From contig CAWIVH010000021.1 of the NCBI GenBank assembly GCA_963839475.1, positions 372,001-436,000 of the forward strand: a stretch of DNA of 64,000 bases, in the 5' to 3' direction. Positions 9,412 through 18,663 of this stretch are shown piece by piece; position 1 is the first letter of the stretch, and each line of letters begins with the position of its first letter. The notes beneath the pieces were generated by a model. That model saw only the letters and a program-made list of their open reading frames with translations. It made no database searches and was not told the DNA's origin. Position numbers and translations under genes: made by a program. This DNA is from CAWIVH01 sp963839475 (GTDB lineage: Bacteria; Acidobacteriota; UBA6911).

Positions 9412-11304
9412 ATGAATGACATCCGCCGGCTGCTTCAATTTGTTCGCCCTTACTACTCTATTCTCGCCTTGTCGTTGATTCTGCTGGTTTTTGCCGGGTT
9501 ATTCGAAGTGCTGACGACGGCTTTGGCCATCCCGCTTTTCGATAAGGTTCTGGTTTCGGAAACCTCAAAGGCGCCTGTTGGCAGCCCGGGATTCACTCCA
9601 AGCGGAGCCCCGGGAGCCAAAAGCGCTGCTAAAGCCGAAACAATTCTCGGCGCCACCGTTCCTCAGGCAGATCGCGTGGACCGGCTAATTGCCTACCTCG
9701 ACGTGCTGCCCGGAAGCATCATCACCCGGCTTTCCCTGGCTCTACTGGCCCTGACCCTCTTAAAGGGGTTGTGTATCTACCTGTCGAACTTCATGATGAG
9801 CCGCGTTGGGCAGAGTGTTGTGATGGACCTGCGTAACGTGCTTTTCAGCCACGTCATGAATCAATCCATGGCTTTTTTTTCACAGAATTCAACGGGACAG
9901 CTGATGTCGCGGATGAACAGCGACGTGGAACAGGTCCAGGAAGCTGTTTCCTCCACCATAGCCGAGCTCTTCCGGGAAGTTGTTCTCCTCATTTCGCTGG
10001 TGCTATGGATTGTTTACCTCGACTGGAAACTCGCCGCCATGTCGATGCTTATCGCGCCTGCGGCACTCACCATGACCCTGACCATGGGAAAGCGAATTCG
10101 ACGAGCGAGTCTGAGAAGCCGCGAAAACATAGCGACTCTGAGCGATATGCTGCAACAGACCATTTCCGGAATCCGCATCGTAAAGGCCTTTGGAATGGAA
10201 CGGAAGGAACTCGAGCGTTTCGCCAAGGCAGCGATGCAGCTTTTCCGTGTGAATCTCAAGGCGGCCCGGATTCTTTTCATCAACTCGCCACTCATGGAAG
10301 TTTTGGGAGTCGTTTCTTTCATACCCCTGCTGTATTACGCCCATGCACGGATCGCAGCAAAAACACTTACGTTGGGGAAATTCGGAGGTTCCTTGTTCTC
10401 CCTTTTCCGCATGTATGATCCCATCCGCAAGCTTAGCCGAATTCACGTCCAGTTCCAGCGCGCTTTTGCATCAACGTCGAGGATTACGGCATTGCTGGAC
10501 ACCCATGTGGAAATCCAAGATCGCCCCGGCGCCATGGACCTGGAAGGCGTGCGGAGTTCGGTAGAATTCCGCAACCTCTGCTTTTCCTATAGCGGCGAGG
10601 CCGGATCCGATATGGTCTTGAGCGATGTCAACCTTTCCGTGGAAAAATGCAAGGTAATTGCGCTGGTCGGAAGCAGTGGTTCGGGTAAATCCACACTCGT
10701 AAGCATGATCCCGCGATTCTACGATGCAACTTCCGGCTCGGTGTTGATCGATCGTGTGGATGTCCGCGATTACAGCCAGGCCTCCTTGCGCAGAAACATC
10801 GCTCTCGTCACCCAGGAGACGTTTCTTTTCAACGACTCCATCCGCAATAACATAGCGTATGGCAGCGCGAACGCATCGATGGAAACTATAGTCGCGGCCG
10901 CGCAGGCAGCACTGGCGCATGACTTTATCCAGCTGCTTCCTGCCGGATACGACACTTTGGTTGGAGAGCGCGGTCAGCGGCTTTCGGGTGGTGAAAGGCA
11001 GCGCATAGCCATCGCGCGAGCCGTTTTAAAAAACGCGCCCATTCTTATACTGGACGAGGCAACCTCCGCGCTGGATTCCGAATCTGAAAAACTTGTTCAA
11101 AGGGCGCTCGCAAATCTAATGAAGGACCGCACTACCTTCGTCATAGCCCACCGATTGTCCACCATCCGCAACGCTGATTTGATTGTCGTCCTGGAGCAGG
11201 GCAGGGTCGCCGAAGCCGGAACGCACGACAGCCTCGTCGAAGCCAACGGCCTGTACCACAAATTTTACCGGCTGCAGACCCACGATCTTCTAACCCAGAA
11301 TTGA
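9412..11304 (+). CDS. msbA: Lipid A export permease/ATPase, MsbA-type ABC transporter
   Basis: Half-transporter of 630 residues with an N-terminal exporter membrane domain (about six helices, residues 17-325) and a C-terminal nucleotide-binding domain: Walker A GSSGSGKST (near 419), signature LSGGERQRIA (near 523), Walker B ILILDEATSALD (near 543) and the H-loop IAHRLSTI. Family members flip lipid A-core or related lipids across the inner membrane. The first periplasmic loop (about residues 46-100) is longer than in E. coli MsbA and rich in Ala, Gly, Pro and Ser. With kdsB and an LptE-like gene in this window, an LPS role is plausible; export of a lipid-linked glycan from the adjacent polysaccharide locus is an alternative. 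Confidence 0.85.
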   Translation: MNDIRRLLQFVRPYYSILALSLILLVFAGLFEVLTTALAIPLFDKVLVSETSKAPVGSPGFTPSGAPGAKSAAKAETILGATVPQADRVDRLIAYLDVLPGSIITRLSLALLALTLLKGLCIYLSNFMMSRVGQSVVMDLRNVLFSHVMNQSMAFFSQNSTGQLMSRMNSDVEQVQEAVSSTIAELFREVVLLISLVLWIVYLDWKLAAMSMLIAPAALTMTLTMGKRIRRASLRSRENIATLSDMLQQTISGIRIVKAFGMERKELERFAKAAMQLFRVNLKAARILFINSPLMEVLGVVSFIPLLYYAHARIAAKTLTLGKFGGSLFSLFRMYDPIRKLSRIHVQFQRAFASTSRITALLDTHVEIQDRPGAMDLEGVRSSVEFRNLCFSYSGEAGSDMVLSDVNLSVEKCKVIALVGSSGSGKSTLVSMIPRFYDATSGSVLIDRVDVRDYSQASLRRNIALVTQETFLFNDSIRNNIAYGSANASMETIVAAAQAALAHDFIQLLPAGYDTLVGERGQRLSGGERQRIAIARAVLKNAPILILDEATSALDSESEKLVQRALANLMKDRTTFVIAHRLSTIRNADLIVVLEQGRVAEAGTHDSLVEANGLYHKFYRLQTHDLLTQN

Positions 11305-11335
11305 TCCCTGCCTGGCGCGCCACTTCATCTAGAGC

Positions 11336-11364
11336 TTGAATTAGATGATTGAAAGGATTATACT
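11336..11364 (+). promoter_or_regulatory. Sigma-70-type promoter of the yicC-gmk-rpoZ-coaBC-era operon
   Basis: TTGAAT (11336-11341) and TATACT (11359-11364) with a 17-base spacer lie about 35 bases before the yicC start codon. The downstream genes overlap or nearly touch, so this probably drives the whole housekeeping run. Confidence 0.6.
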
Positions 11365-11398
11365 TATTGGATTTTATTATGTCACATAGGTCCATGGT

Positions 11399-12283
11399 AT
11401 GATCCTGAGCATGACAGGCTTCGGCGCCGCTGCGGTGCAACACGGAAGCACTTCGGTTACCGCGGAGGTGCGAACCGTAAACCACCGCTTTCTGGATATT
11501 CACGTCCGTCTGGGGCGAGAGTTCGGTTTTCTGGAGAACGACATCCAGCAATTCGTGCGCGGAAAAATCAGCAGGGGCAGAGTTGACGTAAACGTAACGA
11601 TCCGTACCGAAGAGCAGGCTACGGTCCTTTTTGATGTGGATCTGGCCCGGAATTACTACGAAGCCTCCGAACGGTTGCGGATAGAACTGCAACTGCAGAA
11701 TTCCCTGGATATCAGGACCTTGCTCACCCTTCCGGGAATCATCAAGGATCGTGAAACATCAGGACCCGATGAGTGCCGGCTCAAGCAGGCACGGGATGCG
11801 GCCCTGGAATGCCTTGAACAGTCGATGCGGGGCGTTCTTGAAATGCGCGAACAGGAGGGCAAGGCCTTACAGGCTGACATGCTCCGGCACCTCGCGGCGA
11901 TCGCGGAGAAAAACCGGATCATCCAGGAACTCGTTCCAAGAACCGTCGAAGAATATAAATCCAAGCTTGAAGAGCGCCTGTCGCAACTGCTGCCCCCCAA
12001 AATGGTCGATCCGCAGCGTCTCGCGCAAGAAACGGCCATCCTCGCGGAAAGATCGGATATATCGGAGGAAACCTCGCGGTTGAGCAGCCACCTCGATCAG
12101 TATCACAGCCTTCTCCGAGAGGGAAAAGAGATCGGGAAAAAACTGGATTTTCTACTCCAGGAAATGCAGCGGGAAATCAACACGATTCTCTCGAAGACCG
12201 GGAACCTCGAGATCACGCGGATGGGAATCGGGGCAAAAGCCGATATCGAAAAGCTCCGCGAACAAGTCCAAAACGTCGAATAA
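11399..12283 (+). CDS. yicC: YicC/YloC family endoribonuclease
   Basis: The 294-residue protein begins with the family hallmark MTGFG (ILSMTGFGAAA) and ends with the conserved block GKKLDFLLQEMQREINTI plus KADIEKLREQVQNVE, as in YicC-like proteins. YicC (E. coli) and YloC (B. subtilis) are endoribonucleases that affect RNA turnover. Length matches the family (about 290). No strong ribosome binding site precedes the ATG. The gene stops one base before gmk, the classical partner of yicC in many bacteria. Confidence 0.93.
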   Translation: MILSMTGFGAAAVQHGSTSVTAEVRTVNHRFLDIHVRLGREFGFLENDIQQFVRGKISRGRVDVNVTIRTEEQATVLFDVDLARNYYEASERLRIELQLQNSLDIRTLLTLPGIIKDRETSGPDECRLKQARDAALECLEQSMRGVLEMREQEGKALQADMLRHLAAIAEKNRIIQELVPRTVEEYKSKLEERLSQLLPPKMVDPQRLAQETAILAERSDISEETSRLSSHLDQYHSLLREGKEIGKKLDFLLQEMQREINTILSKTGNLEITRMGIGAKADIEKLREQVQNVE

Positions 12284-12284
12284 T

Positions 12285-12920
12285 ATGGCTGCAAAAGGAA
12301 AGCTTTTCATTGTTTCCGGCCCATCGGGGGCAGGCAAGTCGGCTCTTTCCAGGATGGCTCTGAGTACCATCCCGCGCCTAAAGTTCTCGATTTCCTACAC
12401 GACGAGACTCCCCCGGGGAATGGAGAGGGATGGGATCGAGTATCATTTTGTCGACGAGGCCGGATTCCGTGGCCTGATCGAGAGCGGAGAGCTCCTGGAG
12501 TGGGCGCAGGTTTATGGAAATTATTACGGGACATCCACCAGGCTGGTGGACGAGATTCTGGCGCGGGGTGACGATGTATTGCTGGACGTGGATGTCCAGG
12601 GCGCTCGAACCATCACCTCAAGGCGCCCGGAAGCTGCGTCCATATTTATCCTTCCGCCCTCCTACCGGATCCTGCGAGACCGCCTGGAAAGTCGGCAGGA
12701 GGATAAGGATTACGTAATAGAGCAGCGACTAAAAATAGCCTGTAACGAGATTAAATCGTATCGCAACTATGATTACCTGATTATAAACGAAGACCTGGGC
12801 TGTGCCATCGAAGAACTGCGCGCCATCATTCTCGGTGAACGGTGCAGGCGTGAAGTCCGGGCCGAATTGGCCGAATCCATTGTCGCAACTTTTGGAGGGT
12901 TGGATGCAGAAAGTGCCTGA
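12285..12920 (+). CDS. gmk: Guanylate kinase
   Basis: Cytosolic enzyme that phosphorylates GMP to GDP with ATP. The 211-residue protein has the P-loop VSGPSGAGKSALS near the N-terminus, the GMP-binding element SYTTRLPRGMERDGIEYHFV, and the lid/LDVDVQGA region, all canonical. The 3' end overlaps the start of rpoZ by 17 bases, so the two are likely translationally coupled. Confidence 0.96.
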   Translation: MAAKGKLFIVSGPSGAGKSALSRMALSTIPRLKFSISYTTRLPRGMERDGIEYHFVDEAGFRGLIESGELLEWAQVYGNYYGTSTRLVDEILARGDDVLLDVDVQGARTITSRRPEAASIFILPPSYRILRDRLESRQEDKDYVIEQRLKIACNEIKSYRNYDYLIINEDLGCAIEELRAIILGERCRREVRAELAESIVATFGGLDAESA

Positions 12921-13104
12921 AAACGTGGGATCGAAGTATCGCTTCATCATCATAGCAGCGGAGAGAGCCAAACAACTCCAGAACAATGCGAGACCCAAAA
13001 TCAAAACCAAATCTACAAAGCCGGCTTATATCGCCATGAGAGAGCTGGAACAGGGTCTCATTAGCTTTGAAGTTCTGCCGATCGAACCGCCAACTGTTCT
13101 ATAG
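12904..13104 (+). CDS. rpoZ: RNA polymerase omega subunit
   Basis: Small 66-residue protein matching omega: VGSKYRFIIIAAERAKQL near the N-terminus, then KPAYIAMRELEQGLISF. Omega stabilises assembly of RNA polymerase around the beta' subunit. The start is ATG 12904, with GGAGGG at 12894-12899 inside the end of gmk; a longer frame from 12802 lies wholly inside gmk and lacks family similarity. The gmk-rpoZ-coaBC order is widely conserved. Confidence 0.93.
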   Translation: MQKVPENVGSKYRFIIIAAERAKQLQNNARPKIKTKSTKPAYIAMRELEQGLISFEVLPIEPPTVL

Positions 13105-13113
13105 GATACGGCA

Positions 13114-14322
13114 GTGAAAGTAGCCCTGGGTGTCACAGGATGCATAGCAGCCTATAAGGCCATCGAGGTGATGCGCGGCCTCCAGAAAGCCGGTGTATCC
13201 GTGCAGGTGATTCTCACCCGGTCCGCCCGGGAATTTGTGGCTCAACTTCCGTTCGAAGCGCTTTCCCAGCAACCCGTAATCACGGATATGTTCCGGCCCG
13301 GGGAGAACCGCGCCATCGAACATATCCGGGTGGCGCAGGAGTCGGATCTGCTCGCCGTCGTGCCGGCGACCGCCAACATCATCGGGAAATTCGCGGCCGG
13401 AATCGCCGATGACTTCCTGTCCACCCTCTACCTTTCATGCCCGGCTCCGGCGCTGCTTGCCCCGGCCATGAATGTCGAGATGTGGAACCATCCTGCAGTC
13501 AGACATAATGTTTCCCTGCTGGCGAAACGTGGCGTGATGTTTATCGAACCCGAGAGCGGGGAACTGGCTTGCGGAATGCAAGGCGAAGGCCGCCTCGCAG
13601 CGGTGGATGTAATAGTCTCGGGAATTCTGCGCTCACTGGCCCGCGGAGTATCCATGACCGGCCTCAGGGTTCTAGTCACTGCGGGCCCCACCATCGAAGA
13701 CATCGATCCTGTCCGATTTATCTCCAACCGAAGTTCCGGAAAGATGGGGTATTCCATTGCAAGAGCCGCCTCCATGCGCCAAGCCGATGTAGTGCTGGTC
13801 TCGGGACCGACGGATCTGCCTCCACCGGCCGGCGTTCAGTTTGAGCCGGTTCGATCCGCCGAAGAAATGTATCGGGCTGTCCTTAAGCACTTTCCGGAAA
13901 TCGATATCCTGGTGATGGCAGCGGCTGTTTCTGATTACTCACCGGCTACCTATGCGGGGCATAAGTTAAAAAAGAGAAGGGCGGATGTATCTATCGACTT
14001 GAAACCCACCCGAGACATACTTCTCACCCTGGGACAAATGAAAGCCCGGCAGGTGCTGGTGGGCTTCGCCGCGGAAACTGAAAACCTGCTCGAAAACGCC
14101 CGTGAAAAAATGGAGAGAAAGAATCTGGATTTCATCGTGGCCAATGATGCCGCCAGCGGGGTATTCGGTGCAGATTCGGCAACGGTGCAGATTCTTCGGC
14201 CCGATATGGAACCTTTCGAGATAAAAAACGCAACGAAACTAGAAATCGCAGGACACATCCTCGACGAGGCGCTCCGGATCCACACCGTGATCGTAAATGC
14301 AGGCGGGCGGCGACAGCGATGA
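13114..14322 (+). CDS. coaBC: Bifunctional phosphopantothenoylcysteine decarboxylase / synthase
   Basis: Two-domain coenzyme A enzyme of 402 residues. The N-terminal flavoprotein (CoaC) shows GVTGCIAAYKAIE, the active-site histidine in AIEHIRVAQ, the PAMNVEMW motif and the ACGMQGEGR loop. The C-terminal CoaB part starts near residue 185 with LVTAGPTIEDIDPVRFISN, followed by SSGKMGYSIA, MAAAVSDYSP and the KLKK loop. It joins cysteine to 4'-phosphopantothenate using CTP and then decarboxylates it. Start is GTG 13114, nine bases after rpoZ; the 3' end overlaps era by four bases (ATGA). Confidence 0.95.
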   Translation: MKVALGVTGCIAAYKAIEVMRGLQKAGVSVQVILTRSAREFVAQLPFEALSQQPVITDMFRPGENRAIEHIRVAQESDLLAVVPATANIIGKFAAGIADDFLSTLYLSCPAPALLAPAMNVEMWNHPAVRHNVSLLAKRGVMFIEPESGELACGMQGEGRLAAVDVIVSGILRSLARGVSMTGLRVLVTAGPTIEDIDPVRFISNRSSGKMGYSIARAASMRQADVVLVSGPTDLPPPAGVQFEPVRSAEEMYRAVLKHFPEIDILVMAAAVSDYSPATYAGHKLKKRRADVSIDLKPTRDILLTLGQMKARQVLVGFAAETENLLENAREKMERKNLDFIVANDAASGVFGADSATVQILRPDMEPFEIKNATKLEIAGHILDEALRIHTVIVNAGGRRQR

Positions 14323-15206
14323 AAACCGGCACGGTCGCGATCATAGGACGTCCGAATTCAGGGAAATCCACCTTATTGAATGTCCTCGTGGGCCAGAAGA
14401 TCTCCATCGTATCCGATAAGCCCCAGACCACCCGGCACAGGATACTGGGGATCGTTGGCGATAGTCGCGGCCAAATCGTCTTTGTGGATACTCCCGGCAT
14501 TCACAAGCCGCAATATCGCATGAACGAGCGCATGCAGAAAACGACGCGTGATTCTCTTTCCGGTATCGACCTGCTGCTGGTTATGATCGACGGATCCGCT
14601 GCGTTCGGCGCCGGCGAGAAATATGTGCTTGACTACATCCGCAGCATCGAACCGCGTGCTCTGCTGCTGATCAATAAGATCGACCGGATCGCGAAAACGA
14701 AGCTCCTTCCGATCATGGAAAACTACGCGGCAGCTTATTCTTTCCAGGAAATCCTGCCCATTTCCGCACTGAAAAAGGACAACACCGATCTTCTCTTGGA
14801 CAGGGTTTTTGAATATCTCCCGGAGGGAGAGGCGCTTTTCCCGCCTGAACAGTTCACCGACCGGTCGGAACGCTTTCTGGCTTCGGAGTTCATCCGCGAA
14901 AAGCTCCTGTTCTCGCTCCGGGAGGAACTCCCCTACGTCACGGCTGTTATCCTCCGCAATTTTGACGAGAGCCAGCGGCAAAAAAAACAGCTCATCAAGA
15001 TCGAAGCCGATATTATCGTCGAGCGACGCAGCCAGCAGGGAATTGTGCTCGGGAGCGGCGGTGCCCGGCTGAAGGAGATCGGCGTTGCAGCTCGGAGGGA
15101 CCTTGAGGAGTTCCTGGGATGCAGAATCTATCTCGGGCTGCAGGTTTGTACCCGCCCCGGCTGGCGCAACGATGACGCTGTTTTGGATCAGCTGGATTTA
15201 TCATGA
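14319..15206 (+). CDS. era: GTPase Era
   Basis: Ribosome-associated GTPase needed for 30S maturation. Of 295 residues, the first 170 form the G domain (G1 GRPNSGKST, switch threonines in KPQTTRHRI, G3 DTPGIHKPQ, G4 NKID, and G5 SALK), followed by a C-terminal KH domain whose RNA-binding helix carries GSGGARLKEIG. Length is typical. It overlaps both coaBC upstream and the uracil glycosylase gene downstream by four bases, indicating translational coupling. Confidence 0.96.
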   Translation: MKTGTVAIIGRPNSGKSTLLNVLVGQKISIVSDKPQTTRHRILGIVGDSRGQIVFVDTPGIHKPQYRMNERMQKTTRDSLSGIDLLLVMIDGSAAFGAGEKYVLDYIRSIEPRALLLINKIDRIAKTKLLPIMENYAAAYSFQEILPISALKKDNTDLLLDRVFEYLPEGEALFPPEQFTDRSERFLASEFIREKLLFSLREELPYVTAVILRNFDESQRQKKQLIKIEADIIVERRSQQGIVLGSGGARLKEIGVAARRDLEEFLGCRIYLGLQVCTRPGWRNDDAVLDQLDLS

Positions 15207-15976
15207 CCCGAGACAGGAAACGCATCGCCGGCGAAATTGCCGATCATCTCGAGTTATATAAAAAACTGGGGGTGCGCTATTCCCGTTCGCACTTCTCTTC
15301 CTCCGGTAACTCGATGAAAAAACATCTGGAAACTGTGCCGCACAAACCAACTCAGGCGGCCGCGAGCAGCGCCCGATTCATTCCCCCTTCTCCCGGTCTT
15401 TTCTCGCCGATTCCCCAGGAAGCCGAATCGCTGGATAATATCCGGCAAGATCTCGGCGATTGCAGGCGATGCAAACTGGCGGCTTCGCGAACTCATATCG
15501 TGTTCGGCTCCGGCAATCCCAAGGCGGAGCTCATGTTCGTGGGGGAGGCGCCGGGCGCCGATGAAGATGAACAGGGCTTGCCATTCGTCGGCCGTGCCGG
15601 ACAGCTTCTCACCAAGATCATCGGCGCCATTGATATGAGCCGTGATCAGGTCTATATCGTCAACATTTTGAAGTGCCGCCCGCCGAATAACCGCAATCCG
15701 GAATCGGATGAAATCGCGGCCTGTGAACCGTTTCTTTTCCGTCAGATCGCTGCGATTCGGCCGAAGGTCATTTGTGCACTGGGCCTTTATGGAATTCAGA
15801 CTCTGATTCGCACGAAAGAGCCTATCTCCCGCCTTCGGGGGCAATTTATGGATTACAGGGGAGTCAAGCTGATAGCGACTTTCCACCCTGCCTATCTGCT
15901 GCGGAACCCGAACGAGAAGCGAAAGGTTTGGGAAGATATGCGCAAAGTGAGGGACTACATCCGTTCCCTGCAATGA
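15203..15976 (+). CDS. Uracil-DNA glycosylase, family 4 (iron-sulfur type)
   Basis: Base-excision repair enzyme that removes uracil from DNA. Family-4 signatures are clear: a CxxC pair (CRRCKL), motif A GEAPGADEDEQGLPFVGRAG, a second cysteine pair (KCRPP and AACEP, about 16 residues apart) completing a 4Fe-4S cluster, and motif B HPAYLLRNP. At 257 residues it is longer than the approximately 200-residue core; the extra 75 N-terminal residues look flexible. The ATG overlaps the era stop codon. Confidence 0.92.
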   Translation: MTRDRKRIAGEIADHLELYKKLGVRYSRSHFSSSGNSMKKHLETVPHKPTQAAASSARFIPPSPGLFSPIPQEAESLDNIRQDLGDCRRCKLAASRTHIVFGSGNPKAELMFVGEAPGADEDEQGLPFVGRAGQLLTKIIGAIDMSRDQVYIVNILKCRPPNNRNPESDEIAACEPFLFRQIAAIRPKVICALGLYGIQTLIRTKEPISRLRGQFMDYRGVKLIATFHPAYLLRNPNEKRKVWEDMRKVRDYIRSLQ

Positions 15977-16094
15977 ACCCTTCAGCCCGGCCGGGCATGG
16001 GCGAGTCCTCCTCAGCCGGGCAGCGCGTAGTCCGGATGCTCTCTTCCGATTCAGAATGCTGTTGGAAAGGGGTCCGTGGAAGCGAAAGCTTTTT

Positions 16095-18545
16095 ATGCAC
16101 GATTATGCCGATGTCGCTGTCCCTGTAGCTTTGAGAAGGACCTTCGCCTATTCGATTCCTCAGGCCATGAAAACCCGCGTGTCCATCGGATCGAGGGTCC
16201 TCGTTCCCTTCGGGCGAAAGCTTCTGACGGGGGTGCTGGTAGGTTTTCACGAAATCCCGCCCCCTGGAATCAAGCTCAAGCCGATCCGGGATTTGTTGGA
16301 CGGCCAGCCGCTTATTCCACATTCTCTCGTTGAAACTGCAATGTGGGCCGCAAGCTACTATTTCACGGCGCCTGGAGAGCTCCTGAAATCGCTATTCCCG
16401 GCTGGGGCACAGCCCTCGGGTGAAGAAATGCTGCGGCTGAACGCCGAGGTTCAACGGCTGCTCTCCGGCGGCTTGCGTCCCACGGGACTTTCAGCCAGAG
16501 AAGATGCGCTGCTGGAAGCCCTGCACCGCGAAGGGCCGCTGAGCCTTGCTCAATTGAGAGACCTGCCAGGTTTGAAGGATGCACCCGCATCGGTCCCGTC
16601 CCTACAGGCGCGCGGATTGATCGATTTGGAGGAGAGGCGGGTCGCGGCACGCGTGGATGTGAAGCAGAGGCTCGGAATCCAAGCGTTGCCCGAACCGGCT
16701 GGTCAGATTTTGAAATTGACAGAGCGGCAACAGAGCTTGCTGCATCTCTTGAGGCAGAGCCATGAGGCAGAGCCGCTCGCCGATCTACTGGGCCGGGCCG
16801 GACTCAGAATAGGTGTTGCCAGGTCGCTGGAGTCGAAGGGACTTGTATCCATCCATCCCATTCCAGTCCAGCGTGTCCCGATCGATCTTGGCGGGAGTCC
16901 GGCGCGAAAGGAAGTCACTTTGACCGGGGCGCAGGCTGCGGTTTTCGAGTGCCTGCGCGAGATGATGTGGAAGCGGAGCCCAAGAAAGTGCCTGTTGCAC
17001 GGGGTCACCGGCAGCGGCAAAACTGAAATTTATCTCCGCCTTATCGCAGAAGTGCTTGCCCTGCGCGGCACGGCCCTTTTCCTGGTTCCTGAAATCGGCC
17101 TGACTCCGCTGCTCAGCCGTATCGCTGTTTCCCATTTCCCGGACAAGGTGGCACTTCTCCACAGCGGCATGTCGAGCGGAGAACGGTTTGACCAGTGGAA
17201 CAGGATCCGCGAAGGCCGTGCTCCGGTGGTGGTCGGAACCCGTTCAGCTGTTTTTGCCCCGGTTGAAAACCTGCGCCTGATAGTCATAGACGAGGAACAG
17301 GATCATTCCTACAAGCAGGATGAGACTCCCTGCTACCACGCCCGCGAGGTGGCATGGCATCGCGTGCGCCAATCCGGGGGAATCCTTTTAATGGGATCGG
17401 CCACCCCTTCGATCGAAACTTTTTATGCGGCGCAGGAGGGCAAGGATATTTCCTATTTTTCCCTCAACGAACGCGTGGAAGCCCGACCGCTTGCCTCGGT
17501 GACCATCGCCGACATGAGCCTCGAATTCCAGAGGCATGGCAAAGCCGCTGTGCTGGCCGGGGCCATGATCGAAGAACTCCAAACGCGCATGGAAAGGAAG
17601 GAGCAGTCGATCGTACTCTTGAACCGGCGCGGATATTCCCGGTCGCTGCTTTGCCGTTCCTGCGGTCATTCCGCCCAGTGCACGGATTGCAGCATTTCCC
17701 TTACCTACCACCAGGACAGAAATCGGCTGATCTGTCATTATTGCGGCGAAGAACAAAGTGTGCCCTCCGCCTGCACCAACTGCGGCGGGGAATACATCTA
17801 TTTCGTGGGAGTGGGCACCGAACAGCTGGAGGACATTCTCAAGAAAAGATTTCCTGCCGCCCGGCTGGCGCGCCTCGATCGCGATTCGACACGCCGACGC
17901 GGATCCCTGCGCAAAACCTTGATCGATTTTTCCGAAGGAAAACTCGATATCCTGGTCGGAACCCAGATGCTGGCAAAAGGGCATGACTTCCCGAACGTCA
18001 CATTCGTCGGAGTAGTCGCGGCTGATGCAGGTCTGCAATTTCCTGACTTCCGGTCCGCTGAGCGCGTTTTTCAACTCCTGACCCAGGTGGCAGGCCGGGC
18101 GGGGCGCGGCAGTACACCCGGGAAAGTCATAATCCAATCGTATTATCCGGACCACTATGCATTGAGATTTTCGAAAAAGCAGGATTATGCAGGATTCTAC
18201 GCACAGGAGGTCGAATTCAGGCGCCTGCTTGGCTATCCGCCTTTCACGAGCCTGGTCCAGATTCTTATCAGCGAGCCCGATCTCACCAAAGCGCTCGGGA
18301 AGGGGCAGCGCATCGCCCAATCGCTGAAGAATGTCGCGGAGAGCTTGCCCTCGATTCGGATTCTTGGCCCTGCGTCGGCGCCCATGGAGAGGCTGAAAGG
18401 AAAGTACCGGATTCAGGTTCTTATCAAATCGGCTTCCCGCGAAAACGCTCTGTCGGCGCTGGAATTGGCATTCAAAGAGCTTTCAGCCCGGAGGACGCCG
18501 CTCAAGAATGTTCGAGTGGACTTGGATCCCCTATCCCTGCTTTAA
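16095..18545 (+). CDS. priA: Primosomal helicase PriA
   Basis: Replication-restart 3'-5' helicase of 816 residues. The N-terminal DNA-binding part (ADVAVPVALRRTFAYSIP) is followed by helicase motifs: Walker A HGVTGSGKTEIYL, DEEQDHSYKQ (DEAH-like Walker B) and GSATPSIET. A zinc-binding cysteine array (CRSCGH, CTDC, CHYCG, CTNCGG) lies between the two RecA-like lobes. The ATG at 16095 places the start where PriA proteins normally begin; an upstream ATG at 16056 would add 13 residues of unlikely sequence. It lies 118 bases after the glycosylase gene and may share its transcript. Confidence 0.95.
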   Translation: MHDYADVAVPVALRRTFAYSIPQAMKTRVSIGSRVLVPFGRKLLTGVLVGFHEIPPPGIKLKPIRDLLDGQPLIPHSLVETAMWAASYYFTAPGELLKSLFPAGAQPSGEEMLRLNAEVQRLLSGGLRPTGLSAREDALLEALHREGPLSLAQLRDLPGLKDAPASVPSLQARGLIDLEERRVAARVDVKQRLGIQALPEPAGQILKLTERQQSLLHLLRQSHEAEPLADLLGRAGLRIGVARSLESKGLVSIHPIPVQRVPIDLGGSPARKEVTLTGAQAAVFECLREMMWKRSPRKCLLHGVTGSGKTEIYLRLIAEVLALRGTALFLVPEIGLTPLLSRIAVSHFPDKVALLHSGMSSGERFDQWNRIREGRAPVVVGTRSAVFAPVENLRLIVIDEEQDHSYKQDETPCYHAREVAWHRVRQSGGILLMGSATPSIETFYAAQEGKDISYFSLNERVEARPLASVTIADMSLEFQRHGKAAVLAGAMIEELQTRMERKEQSIVLLNRRGYSRSLLCRSCGHSAQCTDCSISLTYHQDRNRLICHYCGEEQSVPSACTNCGGEYIYFVGVGTEQLEDILKKRFPAARLARLDRDSTRRRGSLRKTLIDFSEGKLDILVGTQMLAKGHDFPNVTFVGVVAADAGLQFPDFRSAERVFQLLTQVAGRAGRGSTPGKVIIQSYYPDHYALRFSKKQDYAGFYAQEVEFRRLLGYPPFTSLVQILISEPDLTKALGKGQRIAQSLKNVAESLPSIRILGPASAPMERLKGKYRIQVLIKSASRENALSALELAFKELSARRTPLKNVRVDLDPLSLL

Positions 18546-18663
18546 CGAAAAGAGGTGTCAGGCAGCAAAACATGCCGCGGCGGGGGGTAAAGACCCTCGG
18601 AATTGCAGTAAAATGAGTGTACATGCAAGAGCCGGCGGCAGATCCACCCAGCGGAGCATTAGG

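Noticed and set aside
17388..18320. 310-codon antisense frame opposite priA
   Set aside because: Mirror of priA coding bias; contains no family motif.
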